Assembly (NCBI GenBank): GCA_031282905.1
Contig: JAITCV010000095.1
Coordinates: 1 to 25,025 of the forward strand
Source of the DNA: Azoarcus sp.
GTDB lineage: Bacteria > Pseudomonadota > Gammaproteobacteria > Burkholderiales > Rhodocyclaceae
DNA: 25,025 nucleotides
Reading direction: 5' to 3'
Notes under the pieces: model-generated
What the model was told of the DNA's origin: nothing
The model's database searches: none
The model's input: the letters and a program-made list of their open reading frames with translations, nothing else
Shown here: positions 15,905 to 22,162 of the stretch, piece by piece
Layout: every line of letters begins with the position of its first letter
Numbering within the stretch: position 1 is the first letter of the stretch
Translations under genes and position numbers: made by a program

Positions 15905-18325
15905 TCACCGATGCACGTTTGACCGCCGCCGCGCGCCGCCGTCGGCGCGGTGATCGAAAGCCAATGCGCGCGCGACCTTGTCGTTGATCGAATCCCGGGG
16001 CATCACGCCCTTGGCGTCGGCGGTTCCGGCGGGCATGCCGGTGAGCACGCTCATCGCTTCGTCGACGGTACTGACCGGATAGATGTGGAAACGCCCGGCG
16101 CGCGCGGCATCGACCACGTCTTCACGCAGCATCAGGTGACGTTCGCTTGCCACCGGAATGACTACGCCATGGCTGCCGTCCAGTCCCCGCGCCGCGCACA
16201 GATCGAAGAAGCCTTCGATCTTTTCATTGACCCCGCCAATGACCTGCACTTCGCCGAACTGGTTGACCGAGCCGGTGATCGCCAGCCGTTGCGCGATCGG
16301 AATCCGGGTGAGCGCGGAGAGCAGCGCGCAGAGTTCGGCCAGCGAGGCCGAATCGCCTTCGACCGGATCATAGGATTGTTCGAACACCAAGCTGGCCGAC
16401 AATGACAAGGGTTGATGACGGGCGTAGCGCGCGGCGAGGAAGGCCGACAGAATCATCACGCCCTTGGAATGAATCGCGCCGCCGAGGTCGGTTTCGCGTT
16501 CGATATCGACCACATCGCCGTCTCCCCGGCGCACGGTGGCGGAAATCCGCGTCGGATAGCCGAAACATTCGCCCGCGAGTTCCACCACCACCAGACCGTT
16601 GATTTGCCCGGCGCGCTCGCCGCTGGTGTCGATCAGGGTGGTGCCGTCGAGCATGTCCTTGCGCACCAGGGTTGGATAACGGTTCGCCCGCCGCGCCCGC
16701 GCCGCGAGCGCGGTCTCGATCTGGCCACGATCGATGCGGCTTGCGCCCGCGATGCGGGCATGATGGTCGGCTTCGCGCATCAGGTCGGAAAGCCGCCGGG
16801 TTTGCAGGCTCAGGCGCTCGGCGTCTTCGGCGATGCGCGCGCCTTCTTCCACCATCCTGGCGATCGCGTCGCGGGTGAGCGGCAATAGTTTCGCTTGGTG
16901 CGCCAGCATCGCCAGCAGGCGCGCGTAATGCTGTTCGTTTGCTGCGGTTCGCGGCAGATCGTCTTCGAAATCGGCGGCAACCTTGAACAATCGGGCGAAT
17001 TCCGGGTCCGCTTCCATCAAGGTGTAATACAGATCGCGGTCGCCGATCATCACCACTTTCAGCGCGCACGGCACGGGCTGCGGTTCCAGGGTCAGCGCGC
17101 CGCTCCAGCCTTGCGCTTCGGCGGGCGGTTCGATACGGATCGCGCCACTTCTCAAGGTGCGCTTCAAGCCTTCCCAGGCATAGGGTTGGGTCAGCAGGCG
17201 CTCGGCATCGACCACCAGATAACCGCCGTTGGCGCGATGCAGCGCGCCCGAGCGGATCAAGCTGAAATGGCTGACCTGCACGCCTTGCTGCATCACGTGT
17301 TCTATGCGCCCGATCAGGTTGCCATAACCGGGGTTATCCTCGAACACGACCGGCGCGCCAGTGGAAGCCGAATGGTCGACCAGCAGCTTGACTTGATAGC
17401 GCGGATGATGATGGCCGCTGCCGGGTTTTTCCTCGCCATCGCCCTCTTCGTCATCGTCGGACACGCCGGATACCGCGCCATCGAGCACGTCCTGTTCCAC
17501 CGCGTCGAAAAACGCCAGCACTTCAGACAGATCGGCATAGGTCGCGCGCGGCGCGCGCAACAGGTGCGCGACCGCCGGGATGATCGCCTCGCGCACGGCT
17601 TTCACCAGCGACTCGCGCAAAGCCGCCCGCCAGTCGGGAAATTCGTTGAGCAGATCGGAGAGACGATCCGCCCAGAACTCGATCCTGGTCTCGATCATCT
17701 GTTTTTCCGCCCCCGGCAAAACGTCGAAAGCTTCCGGCTGCAACGCTTCGCCGTTCTTTGCCGGCGCGAACACGAAGCCGTCCGTGGTCTGCAACAATAC
17801 CAGGCCATCCACGCTGCATCGTTCGCCCAGCTCGCGCAATGCCATCGCCTCACGCGCCTTGTGCGCGTCATGAAGCGCCTCGATGCGTTCGCTATACGGC
17901 GCACTGGACAGCGCGGCCTCGATGGCCGGTCCCAGTTCGCGGCCAAAGGTTTGCATTTCCGCGCGCAGGGCCGCTCCCCGTCCAGCGGGCAAAATCAACA
18001 GACGCGGGTGGAGCGGCTCGTCGAAATTATGCAGATAGCACAGATCGGACGGCACCGCCTCGTTTGCCGCACGTTCGCGCAACAGCCGAAACGCGGTCGC
18101 GTGCTTGCCGCAGCCCGCCTCGCCGAGCACGAAGACATGATAGTCGGCGTGACTGATCGCCAGCCCGAAGCGCAATGCTTCCATGGCGCGGTCTTGGCCG
18201 AGACCGCCGGGATGGGCGCCCAGATCGAGTTCCGCAGTGGTATCGAAGACAAACGCCGCAGGGTCGCAACAGCGTCGCAGCCGGTCGGCCGGCAAGGCCG
18301 CAGGAAAAGTGGATGACACGGCCAT
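15905..18325 (-). CDS. Lon-family AAA ATP-dependent protease (YcbZ/LonC-like)
   Basis: This 806-aa protein combines an AAA ATPase with a C-terminal Lon (S16) protease. Walker A is GEAGCGKHAT at 68-77. The ATPase is interrupted by a long helical insertion (about 125-280), followed by an acidic linker near 290-305 (DDDEEGDGEEK) and then a His-rich GHHHPRY. The Walker B/arginine-finger half resumes with YGNLIGRIEH, GGYLVVDAERLL and MIGDRDLYY. The protease part has the catalytic Ser in EGDSASLAE (Ser659) and Lys in GGVNEKIEGF (Lys702). Their spacing of 43 equals that of E. coli Lon. It lacks the Lon N-terminal substrate domain, as in the YcbZ-like branch. The start at 18325 has no clear ribosome site. 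It probably degrades damaged proteins in the cytosol. It follows the 336-aa unknown gene by 109 bp. Confidence 0.9.
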   Translation of the reverse strand: MAVSSTFPAALPADRLRRCCDPAAFVFDTTAELDLGAHPGGLGQDRAMEALRFGLAISHADYHVFVLGEAGCGKHATAFRLLRERAANEAVPSDLCYLHNFDEPLHPRLLILPAGRGAALRAEMQTFGRELGPAIEAALSSAPYSERIEALHDAHKAREAMALRELGERCSVDGLVLLQTTDGFVFAPAKNGEALQPEAFDVLPGAEKQMIETRIEFWADRLSDLLNEFPDWRAALRESLVKAVREAIIPAVAHLLRAPRATYADLSEVLAFFDAVEQDVLDGAVSGVSDDDEEGDGEEKPGSGHHHPRYQVKLLVDHSASTGAPVVFEDNPGYGNLIGRIEHVMQQGVQVSHFSLIRSGALHRANGGYLVVDAERLLTQPYAWEGLKRTLRSGAIRIEPPAEAQGWSGALTLEPQPVPCALKVVMIGDRDLYYTLMEADPEFARLFKVAADFEDDLPRTAANEQHYARLLAMLAHQAKLLPLTRDAIARMVEEGARIAEDAERLSLQTRRLSDLMREADHHARIAGASRIDRGQIETALAARARRANRYPTLVRKDMLDGTTLIDTSGERAGQINGLVVVELAGECFGYPTRISATVRRGDGDVVDIERETDLGGAIHSKGVMILSAFLAARYARHQPLSLSASLVFEQSYDPVEGDSASLAELCALLSALTRIPIAQRLAITGSVNQFGEVQVIGGVNEKIEGFFDLCAARGLDGSHGVVIPVASERHLMLREDVVDAARAGRFHIYPVSTVDEAMSVLTGMPAGTADAKGVMPRDSINDKVARALAFDHRADGGARRRSNVHR

Positions 18326-18434
18326 GGGCGTGAATGAGCGGAAGTGGGCAAAAGGGCGTATCTATACCGCGAAGCCATGGTCACTGGCAAGTCCAAAATG
18401 CCGTGTTCAGAGATTGGAGGAAAGCGCGCGATGG

Positions 18435-19445
18435 TCAGATCAGCAGGATGTTTTCCCGTATTTGCCGCTGCGCGCGTGCCTGTTCCAGCGCCTCGCGCGC
18501 TTCATCACAGCGGACGCGCACGGGCAAGACGAGATGGCGGCGGCGGTCGCGCGAATGGAGCTCCATGAAGTTGATGGCTTCCGCATCGGCTTCCGCATCG
18601 TTTTGGCCGGTGGGTGGGCCTTCGGCGTGGATGACGCCATTGCGCCTCACCCATAACCGTACCGTGTCGAGATGCAGAGCGGTTTCCGGCCGCATCAGGA
18701 AATCGGCAAGCTCGGGAATGAGCGCGGCGGGTTGCAGGGAAGCGAACAGGCCGTGCAAGCGTTCATCCAATTCGCTGATTCGCCGGGGGGGAATGGCGGC
18801 GCGCTCATGTATTGGACGGCTGAGAAGGCGGGCACGCTCCAGTTCGCGCTCGGTACGCAAGGATTCATAGGTAGCCTGCACCTGTTCGATGTGTTCGGCA
18901 AAGGTGCGCAACAAACTGTCGAAAGCCGCCGCGAACAAGGCGTCACGAGCCGCGCCGGCATCGACGGCGGGCAGGATGAGCATCTGGTTGGAAAACTGGA
19001 GCAGGGATTGCGGCACGCCGGTTGCGATCAGATTGTCCTGCAAGGCAACGCCCAGCACTTTCTTCTCCACGCGCCGCGCCGCCATCAGGGCAAAGAAAGT
19101 GTCTTCCCGCCAGGATTGCGTTTCGGCCAGATATTCACGCACCGCCGCACTGGAAGCCACCATGCGGCCAATGTCGTCCGCGGAAGCGAAGAGCGCATGA
19201 ATGAGCGGATCGCTGGCGAAACCCTGGCGGTCAATGACGATTGCCGGCGGCAGGGCGTCGACCAGACCCGCGCAATAAGCCCGTGCGTGTTCGACGGGTT
19301 TGGCGAGCATGCGGGTGAAATCGGAGGCCATCGGCAAGGCACCATTGACCAGTTCGCCAATCCGCCGCAAACCCGCCTGGGTGCCGGGAGCGAGAGGTGG
19401 GGCAGGGGTGAGCCAGTCGAGGATGCGGGAGAAGATGGAGGACAT
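18435..19445 (-). CDS. conserved-looking hypothetical protein upstream of the Lon-like protease
   Basis: This 336-aa protein is mostly alpha-helical with no signal peptide, no strong membrane segment and no domain that I recognise. The middle (about residues 175-230) is a charged helix with YESLRTERELERARLL that may form a coiled coil. The C-terminus is rich in Arg and Glu. The base composition and frame behaviour are those of a real gene. The start at 19445 has only a weak ribosome site. It precedes the Lon-like gene on the same strand with a 109-bp gap, so it may be cotranscribed and could be a substrate adaptor. That role is a guess from position only. The 36-bp direct repeats begin about 35 bp upstream of its start codon. 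Confidence 0.65.
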   Translation of the reverse strand: MSSIFSRILDWLTPAPPLAPGTQAGLRRIGELVNGALPMASDFTRMLAKPVEHARAYCAGLVDALPPAIVIDRQGFASDPLIHALFASADDIGRMVASSAAVREYLAETQSWREDTFFALMAARRVEKKVLGVALQDNLIATGVPQSLLQFSNQMLILPAVDAGAARDALFAAAFDSLLRTFAEHIEQVQATYESLRTERELERARLLSRPIHERAAIPPRRISELDERLHGLFASLQPAALIPELADFLMRPETALHLDTVRLWVRRNGVIHAEGPPTGQNDAEADAEAINFMELHSRDRRRHLVLPVRVRCDEAREALEQARAQRQIRENILLI

Positions 19446-19479
19446 CGGCGGGTCGCCAAAACGGCGTACAAGGGAATCG

Positions 19480-19581
19480 GGCGAATCTACCCCTCAGCGA
19501 TACAGTGCGGCAAGCTGGGAGGTTTTGAGTTACGGCAATTTACGCGGCGAATCTACCCCTCAGCGATACAGTGCGGCAAGC
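19480..19581. repeat. two perfect 36-bp direct repeats separated by 30 bp (CRISPR-like geometry)
   Basis: The same 36-bp sequence, beginning GGCGAATCTACC and ending GTGCGGCAAGC, occurs at 19480-19515 and 19546-19581 with no mismatch. The 30 bp between them are unique. A 36-bp repeat with a 30-bp spacer is classic for small type II-C arrays and near several other classes. However, there are only two units, no cas gene in the window, no clear dyad inside the repeat, and no degenerate third copy one period away on either side. It may be a vestigial array or a tandem duplication in the upstream region of the 336-aa gene. Confidence 0.8.
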
Positions 19582-19610
19582 CAAGGCAATCGCTCACGCA
19601 AACGTCGTAG

Positions 19611-19721
19611 CTCTCGCCCAAAATCGCTCGCAATACGACGACGCTGCCCGCCACCTTGTTCACCGACCCGAATGGCGATGTGCTCAGTTGCAGCATTACC
19701 CAGGACGACGGTGTGTTCTAA
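19611..19721 (+). pseudogene. possible fragment of a cadherin-like/Ig-like repeat protein
   Basis: Between an in-frame TAG and a TAA this frame reads a 36-residue stretch containing LPATLFTDPNGDVLSCSI. It resembles the 'TFTDxDGDxLxYS' core of bacterial cadherin-like adhesin repeats. No start or neighbouring repeat is present. It may be a remnant of a large surface protein; the similarity is short and the call is tentative. Confidence 0.3.
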
Positions 19722-19723
19722 AA

Positions 19724-19825
19724 TCAAGCCGCCTCGATTTCAAACCCCACCACATTGCGCGCCTTTTTGCTGAATTCCACCCCGATCAGATGAATGGGCT
19801 GCTGGAGCGAAACGTATTTGTCCAG
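19724..19825 (-). pseudogene. C-terminal fragment of an AAA-ATPase-like / PD-(D/E)XK (PDDEXK_9) protein
   Basis: The minus strand ends in a frame reading KYVSLQQPIHLIGVEFSKKA then RNVVGFEIEAA and a stop. This closely matches the conserved C-terminus of the large bacterial family of AAA-ATPase-like proteins with a C-terminal PD-(D/E)XK nuclease domain (consensus of the form KY...PIHLIGVEFS...RNVVGFE). Upstream of the Lys the similarity ends abruptly and the sequence becomes AT-rich with no ATPase motifs, so only about 33 codons of the gene survive. Confidence 0.6.
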
Positions 19826-19996
19826 CTTAACGCCGACTATTACAGAATTTGCGATTATATCGATGCTGACGTGAATGCCGTTTTGTTCATGAATACGAAT
19901 GGCATGGCTTATCAATAAGATAATAATATTTTTATTGCACCTTCCATGAGATGGTTCCACCGGAATTATTTGTCATGGCAATGCGAATGAACTTCA

Positions 19997-20146
19997 ATGC
20001 CTTTCGAATCATTTGAAGCCAAGCTGCAGGTGACGGCGCAGAAAGACTGCGATGCCCGATGGATGAAAAAGAACGAGACGACATACTACGGCTACAAGAA
20101 CCACGTCAAGACGGACGTGAAACCAGATGGCACAAAGTGCCGCTGA
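19997..20146 (+). pseudogene. IS5-family transposase fragment
   Basis: A 49-codon frame with ATG at 19997 and TGA at 20144-20146 contains AQKDCDARWMKKNETTYYGY followed by KNHVKTD. This is the conserved 'D..ARW.KK....YGYKNHV..D' region of IS5-type DDE transposases, where the Asp in KTD/KVD is a catalytic residue. The reading stops directly after this motif, and nothing of the N- or C-terminal parts is seen on either side, so it is a remnant, not a working element. No terminal inverted repeats of the parent element are recognisable nearby. Confidence 0.7.
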
Positions 20147-20159
20147 AGAGATCGAGATT

Positions 20160-20279
20160 GGCCGGCAGGATGCCGGCCCCACGAGGGTTCCACAAATCGG
20201 GTTCTAGCTCGTAGTAGGGGCACGGCGCGCCGTGCCCCTACAGTCGTTGCCGTTGTAGGGGCGACGCATGCGTCGCCCC
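20160..20279. repeat. cluster of three palindromes (REP/MITE-like)
   Basis: Three nearly or fully perfect palindromes follow each other: GGCCGGCA-GGA-TGCCGGCC at 20160-20178; a 28-bp perfect palindrome at 20214-20241 whose arms begin GTAGGGGCACGGCG; and a 22-bp perfect palindrome at 20258-20279 whose arms begin GGGGCGACGCA. The last two share the GTAGGGGC head, so they look like members of one dispersed repeat family. No T-run follows in either direction. They lie downstream of the nif operon and could block read-through or stabilise its 3' end. Confidence 0.75.
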
Positions 20280-20392
20280 ATCAAATCCGCGCCGTTACCG
20301 TGTTTCCAGGCATTTTCATGGTTGGATTCATAAGTTCCAATCCGCGTAGAACACTATACTACCCCGCCCGTCCATGCTCGAATCATTGAAAC

Positions 20393-20608
20393 TCATGAAA
20401 CGGTGGCCGTTGCCAGTCGCGCGCTGGCTTCGGCCCATGCTTTGCATGCGTCATAGGTCGAGCGCGCGATGGATGGAATGTCCTCGTAGTCCGCGGGTAG
20501 GCGTTCCTCGACCAGATCGTGCAGTTGCGCGGCCCATTCATGCGAGATGCGCTTGAGTTTGCGCACCTCCTTTTCCAATTCCTTGATTTCGTCTTCGTTC
20601 ATGGTCAT
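20393..20608 (-). CDS. DUF683 small protein of the nif cluster (CCE_0567-like)
   Basis: This 71-aa, strongly charged helical protein (MTMNEDEIKELEKEVRKLKR at the start, then HEWAAQLHDLVEERLP and YEDIPSIARSTYDACKAW) matches the DUF683/CCE_0567 family. These are small helical-hairpin proteins found almost only next to nifX and DUF269 genes. A structure from a cyanobacterium is known and metal binding has been suggested, but the role is not established. It lies 11 bp after the DUF269 gene and is the last nif gene here. The start at 20608 is preferred to the ATG two codons later because GGCGGAA lies close upstream. Its function in cofactor assembly is inferred from position. Confidence 0.85.
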   Translation of the reverse strand: MTMNEDEIKELEKEVRKLKRISHEWAAQLHDLVEERLPADYEDIPSIARSTYDACKAWAEASARLATATVS

Positions 20609-20619
20609 TCCGCCTGGAT

Positions 20620-21108
20620 TCAGAGACCGGCTACTTCGGGGTATTTGCCGATGATTTCCAGCGCGACGGCAAGGTGCTTGTCGGCCTCGTCCTTCATCTT
20701 CGAGAAACTGTCGAAGCCGAAGCGATGCACGTCGCGCAGGCTGCGGTCATAGACCACGAGCTTGCCGATGGTGATCAGCCCGCGGCCAAACCCTTCGTGG
20801 GTGATGTTGATGATGGGGACCGCCATCAGTCCGCATTCCTTTTCGATCAGCGCGGCGATGGCATTGTGGAAAGCCTTGACTCGGGCAATGGTGACATCGT
20901 CGGGATCGCCGATCACGGGAATCTGCTTGCGCTGCTCCTTGGTGAGCACATAAGGGGCGAGCACTTTATCGATGGGCCAGCCGTCACAGGTGCCGTAACT
21001 GTCGAGCGCGCGCGTCTGACGATCCATTTCCTTGAAGAAATCCGTGGCGGCAAGATCACCGCCCAGAACGGGCGCGGGGGTGGTGTTGGTATTGATGCTG
21101 ACAACCAT
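20620..21108 (-). CDS. NifX-associated nitrogen fixation protein (DUF269)
   Basis: This 162-aa protein matches the DUF269 family, encoded next to nifX in most proteobacterial nif clusters. Recognisable blocks are DFFKEMDRQTRALDSYGTCD, then GWPIDKVLAPYVLTKEQRK, IPVIGDPDDVTIARVKAF and GFGRGLITIGKLVVYDRSLR with RDVHRFGF. Its biochemical role is not settled; operon position ties it to FeMo-cofactor assembly. The start at 21108 has CCGGAG 6 bp upstream and the residues before it are not family-like. It overlaps the end of the RseC-like gene by 53 bp in another frame, so translation of the two is probably coupled. The next gene (DUF683) follows at 11 bp. Confidence 0.92.
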   Translation of the reverse strand: MVVSINTNTTPAPVLGGDLAATDFFKEMDRQTRALDSYGTCDGWPIDKVLAPYVLTKEQRKQIPVIGDPDDVTIARVKAFHNAIAALIEKECGLMAVPIINITHEGFGRGLITIGKLVVYDRSLRDVHRFGFDSFSKMKDEADKHLAVALEIIGKYPEVAGL

Positions 21109-21718
21109 GCGAGACTCCGGTGAAAGAATGAAGATGCCATCTCCCTCGCCCACGCGCGGGAGAAGGTGACGACGGGGACGGCGATACGAGTCGTGGCCGT
21201 GGGTGAAACACGGCACAGCGCGCCAGGCGGCGCAAGAAATACAGCCCCAGGGCGAGGCCGCTGAAACTGACCATGGCGATGGTCGCGTCGTCCAGGCCGG
21301 CAAGATCGGCGAGCATCATGACGAACAGGAAGAACGCGACGGGAACGAGATGCGTGATCGTCATCGCCATGAGCAGGCGAGTTTCGTCGATTTCGATGTG
21401 GACTTCCGTGCCCAGGGACGGGGCGGATGCCGAAGGAGGCAAAGGCAAGCGGATGTCGATGACGGCTGTTGGAGCGCACAGCGCGCGCGCCCGGCAGCCG
21501 CTGCAGGGCGTGGCGCGCTCGACGCGCACCACGACTCCATCGTCATCGCTGGCGATGAGTCGGCCAGGGATGGGGCTCATCGGCGTTTCGGCGGGGGTCG
21601 ATTCCATTTCCAGATCATCCGTGATTTTGTCGCCTTGCCTTGTCGCGCCATTGCGCGGGCTGCGGCGCGTCTTCGCGTCGCCAATGAATCGCTGGGTTCC
21701 CGTATCCGGCATGTTCAT
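21056..21718 (-). CDS. RseC/MucC-like membrane protein inside the nif operon
   Basis: This 220-aa protein starts at the ATG at 21718, whose first bases overlap the nifX stop (ATGA). The core (about 48-168) fits the RseC/MucC family: a beta-rich GRLIASDDDGVVVRVERATP, a Cys cluster TPCSGCRARALC (Cys72, Cys75, Cys81), and two membrane helices at 115-137 and 143-162. RseC proteins are inner-membrane factors linked to SoxR reduction with Rsx/Rnf, or to sigma-E control. The family is usually about 150 aa; here there are about 45 extra residues at the N-terminus and a 50-residue Ser/Pro/Arg/His-rich tail that arises where the gene runs through a hairpin repeat and into the DUF269 start. Translation may instead begin at Met38 or Met47. 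Function inside a nif operon is unknown to me. Confidence 0.72.
   Translation of the reverse strand: MNMPDTGTQRFIGDAKTRRSPRNGATRQGDKITDDLEMESTPAETPMSPIPGRLIASDDDGVVVRVERATPCSGCRARALCAPTAVIDIRLPLPPSASAPSLGTEVHIEIDETRLLMAMTITHLVPVAFFLFVMMLADLAGLDDATIAMVSFSGLALGLYFLRRLARCAVFHPRPRLVSPSPSSPSPARGRGRWHLHSFTGVSHGCQHQYQHHPRARSGR
21140..21163. repeat. short hairpin element in the 3' part of the RseC-like gene
   Basis: TCTCCC (21140-21145) pairs with GGGAGA (21158-21163), with a further CGC/GCG pairing inside after one mismatch and a 4-nt loop. Such CTCCC...GGGAG units are typical of dispersed intergenic palindromes in GC-rich proteobacteria. It lies about 32 bp upstream of the DUF269 start codon and encodes the SPSPARGRG-like tail of the RseC-like protein, so it may be a repeat that inserted between the two genes. 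Confidence 0.5.
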
Positions 21719-22143
21719 TCCTGCCAGCCTTCCGCTTCCATGACATCGAATCGGGAGGGATGATCCGCCTGGCGGCTGCGCAGCGCTTTTGCCAGCCAGC
21801 CGCTGGGGCCGTTGCCGAGTTCGGTTTGCAGCTCGCCGATCAGTTCGGTAATCGCGCGCCCTTCTTCGACGCGAATGGGCTGCACGCCGCTGGCGAGCAG
21901 TTGCTTGATCGCCGATGCGCCGACCGCGAGGCAATACACGGCTGCGCAGCCCTCGAGTGTGGCGATCTTTTCCGGCAGCTTGTTCTCGTTGCCGTCCTGG
22001 GCGCGGTCGATGAATTCAATCAGTTCCACCAGTTGCGCATGCTCAGGGGAGACTTCGAAAATGGCGAAAGCCAGTGTGGAGCCAAAGTGCTGGTCGACCG
22101 TAGCGTGATCGGTGCTGGCGAAAGCGACGCGGATGCCGTTCAT
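21715..22143 (-). CDS. nifX: nitrogenase cofactor carrier protein NifX
   Basis: NifX binds NifB-cofactor and the NifEN-bound precursor and passes FeMo-cofactor intermediates between assembly proteins in the cytosol. This 142-aa protein has the dinitrogenase iron-molybdenum cofactor-binding fold: RVAFASTDHATVDQHFGSTL at residues 4-23, then AIFEVSPEHAQLVELIEF, LEGCAAVYCLAVGASAIKQL, and GVQPIRVEEGRAITELIGEL. The start at 22143 is chosen because the family begins at this point and it lies 19 bp after the nifN stop; an open frame continues upstream but is not family-like. The ribosome site is weak (GAG at about -12), which fits coupling to nifN. The stop overlaps the start of the RseC-like gene. 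Confidence 0.94.
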   Translation of the reverse strand: MNGIRVAFASTDHATVDQHFGSTLAFAIFEVSPEHAQLVELIEFIDRAQDGNENKLPEKIATLEGCAAVYCLAVGASAIKQLLASGVQPIRVEEGRAITELIGELQTELGNGPSGWLAKALRSRQADHPSRFDVMEAEGWQE

Positions 22144-22162
22144 GGCGGGGGTCTCGGCGGCT

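Larger units (their letters stand above)
19446..20392. other. 947-bp island of repeats and gene fragments between the lon and nif blocks
   Basis: No intact gene is visible. In order it holds the 36-bp direct repeat pair, a possible cadherin-like fragment, the tail end of a PD-(D/E)XK-type protein, an AT-rich stretch (about 19830-19990) unlike the rest of the window, an IS5-type transposase fragment, and three palindromes. Each is listed separately. The mix suggests repeated insertion and decay. Confidence 0.7.

Noticed and set aside
16895..18316. A 473-codon plus-strand frame opposite the Lon-like gene.
   Set aside because: The Lon-like protein has catalytic residues and Walker motifs; the opposite frame has no family features.
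20214..20279. The palindromes as rho-independent terminators of the nif operon.
   Set aside because: No T-run follows the stems in the nif direction; they look like dispersed repeats.
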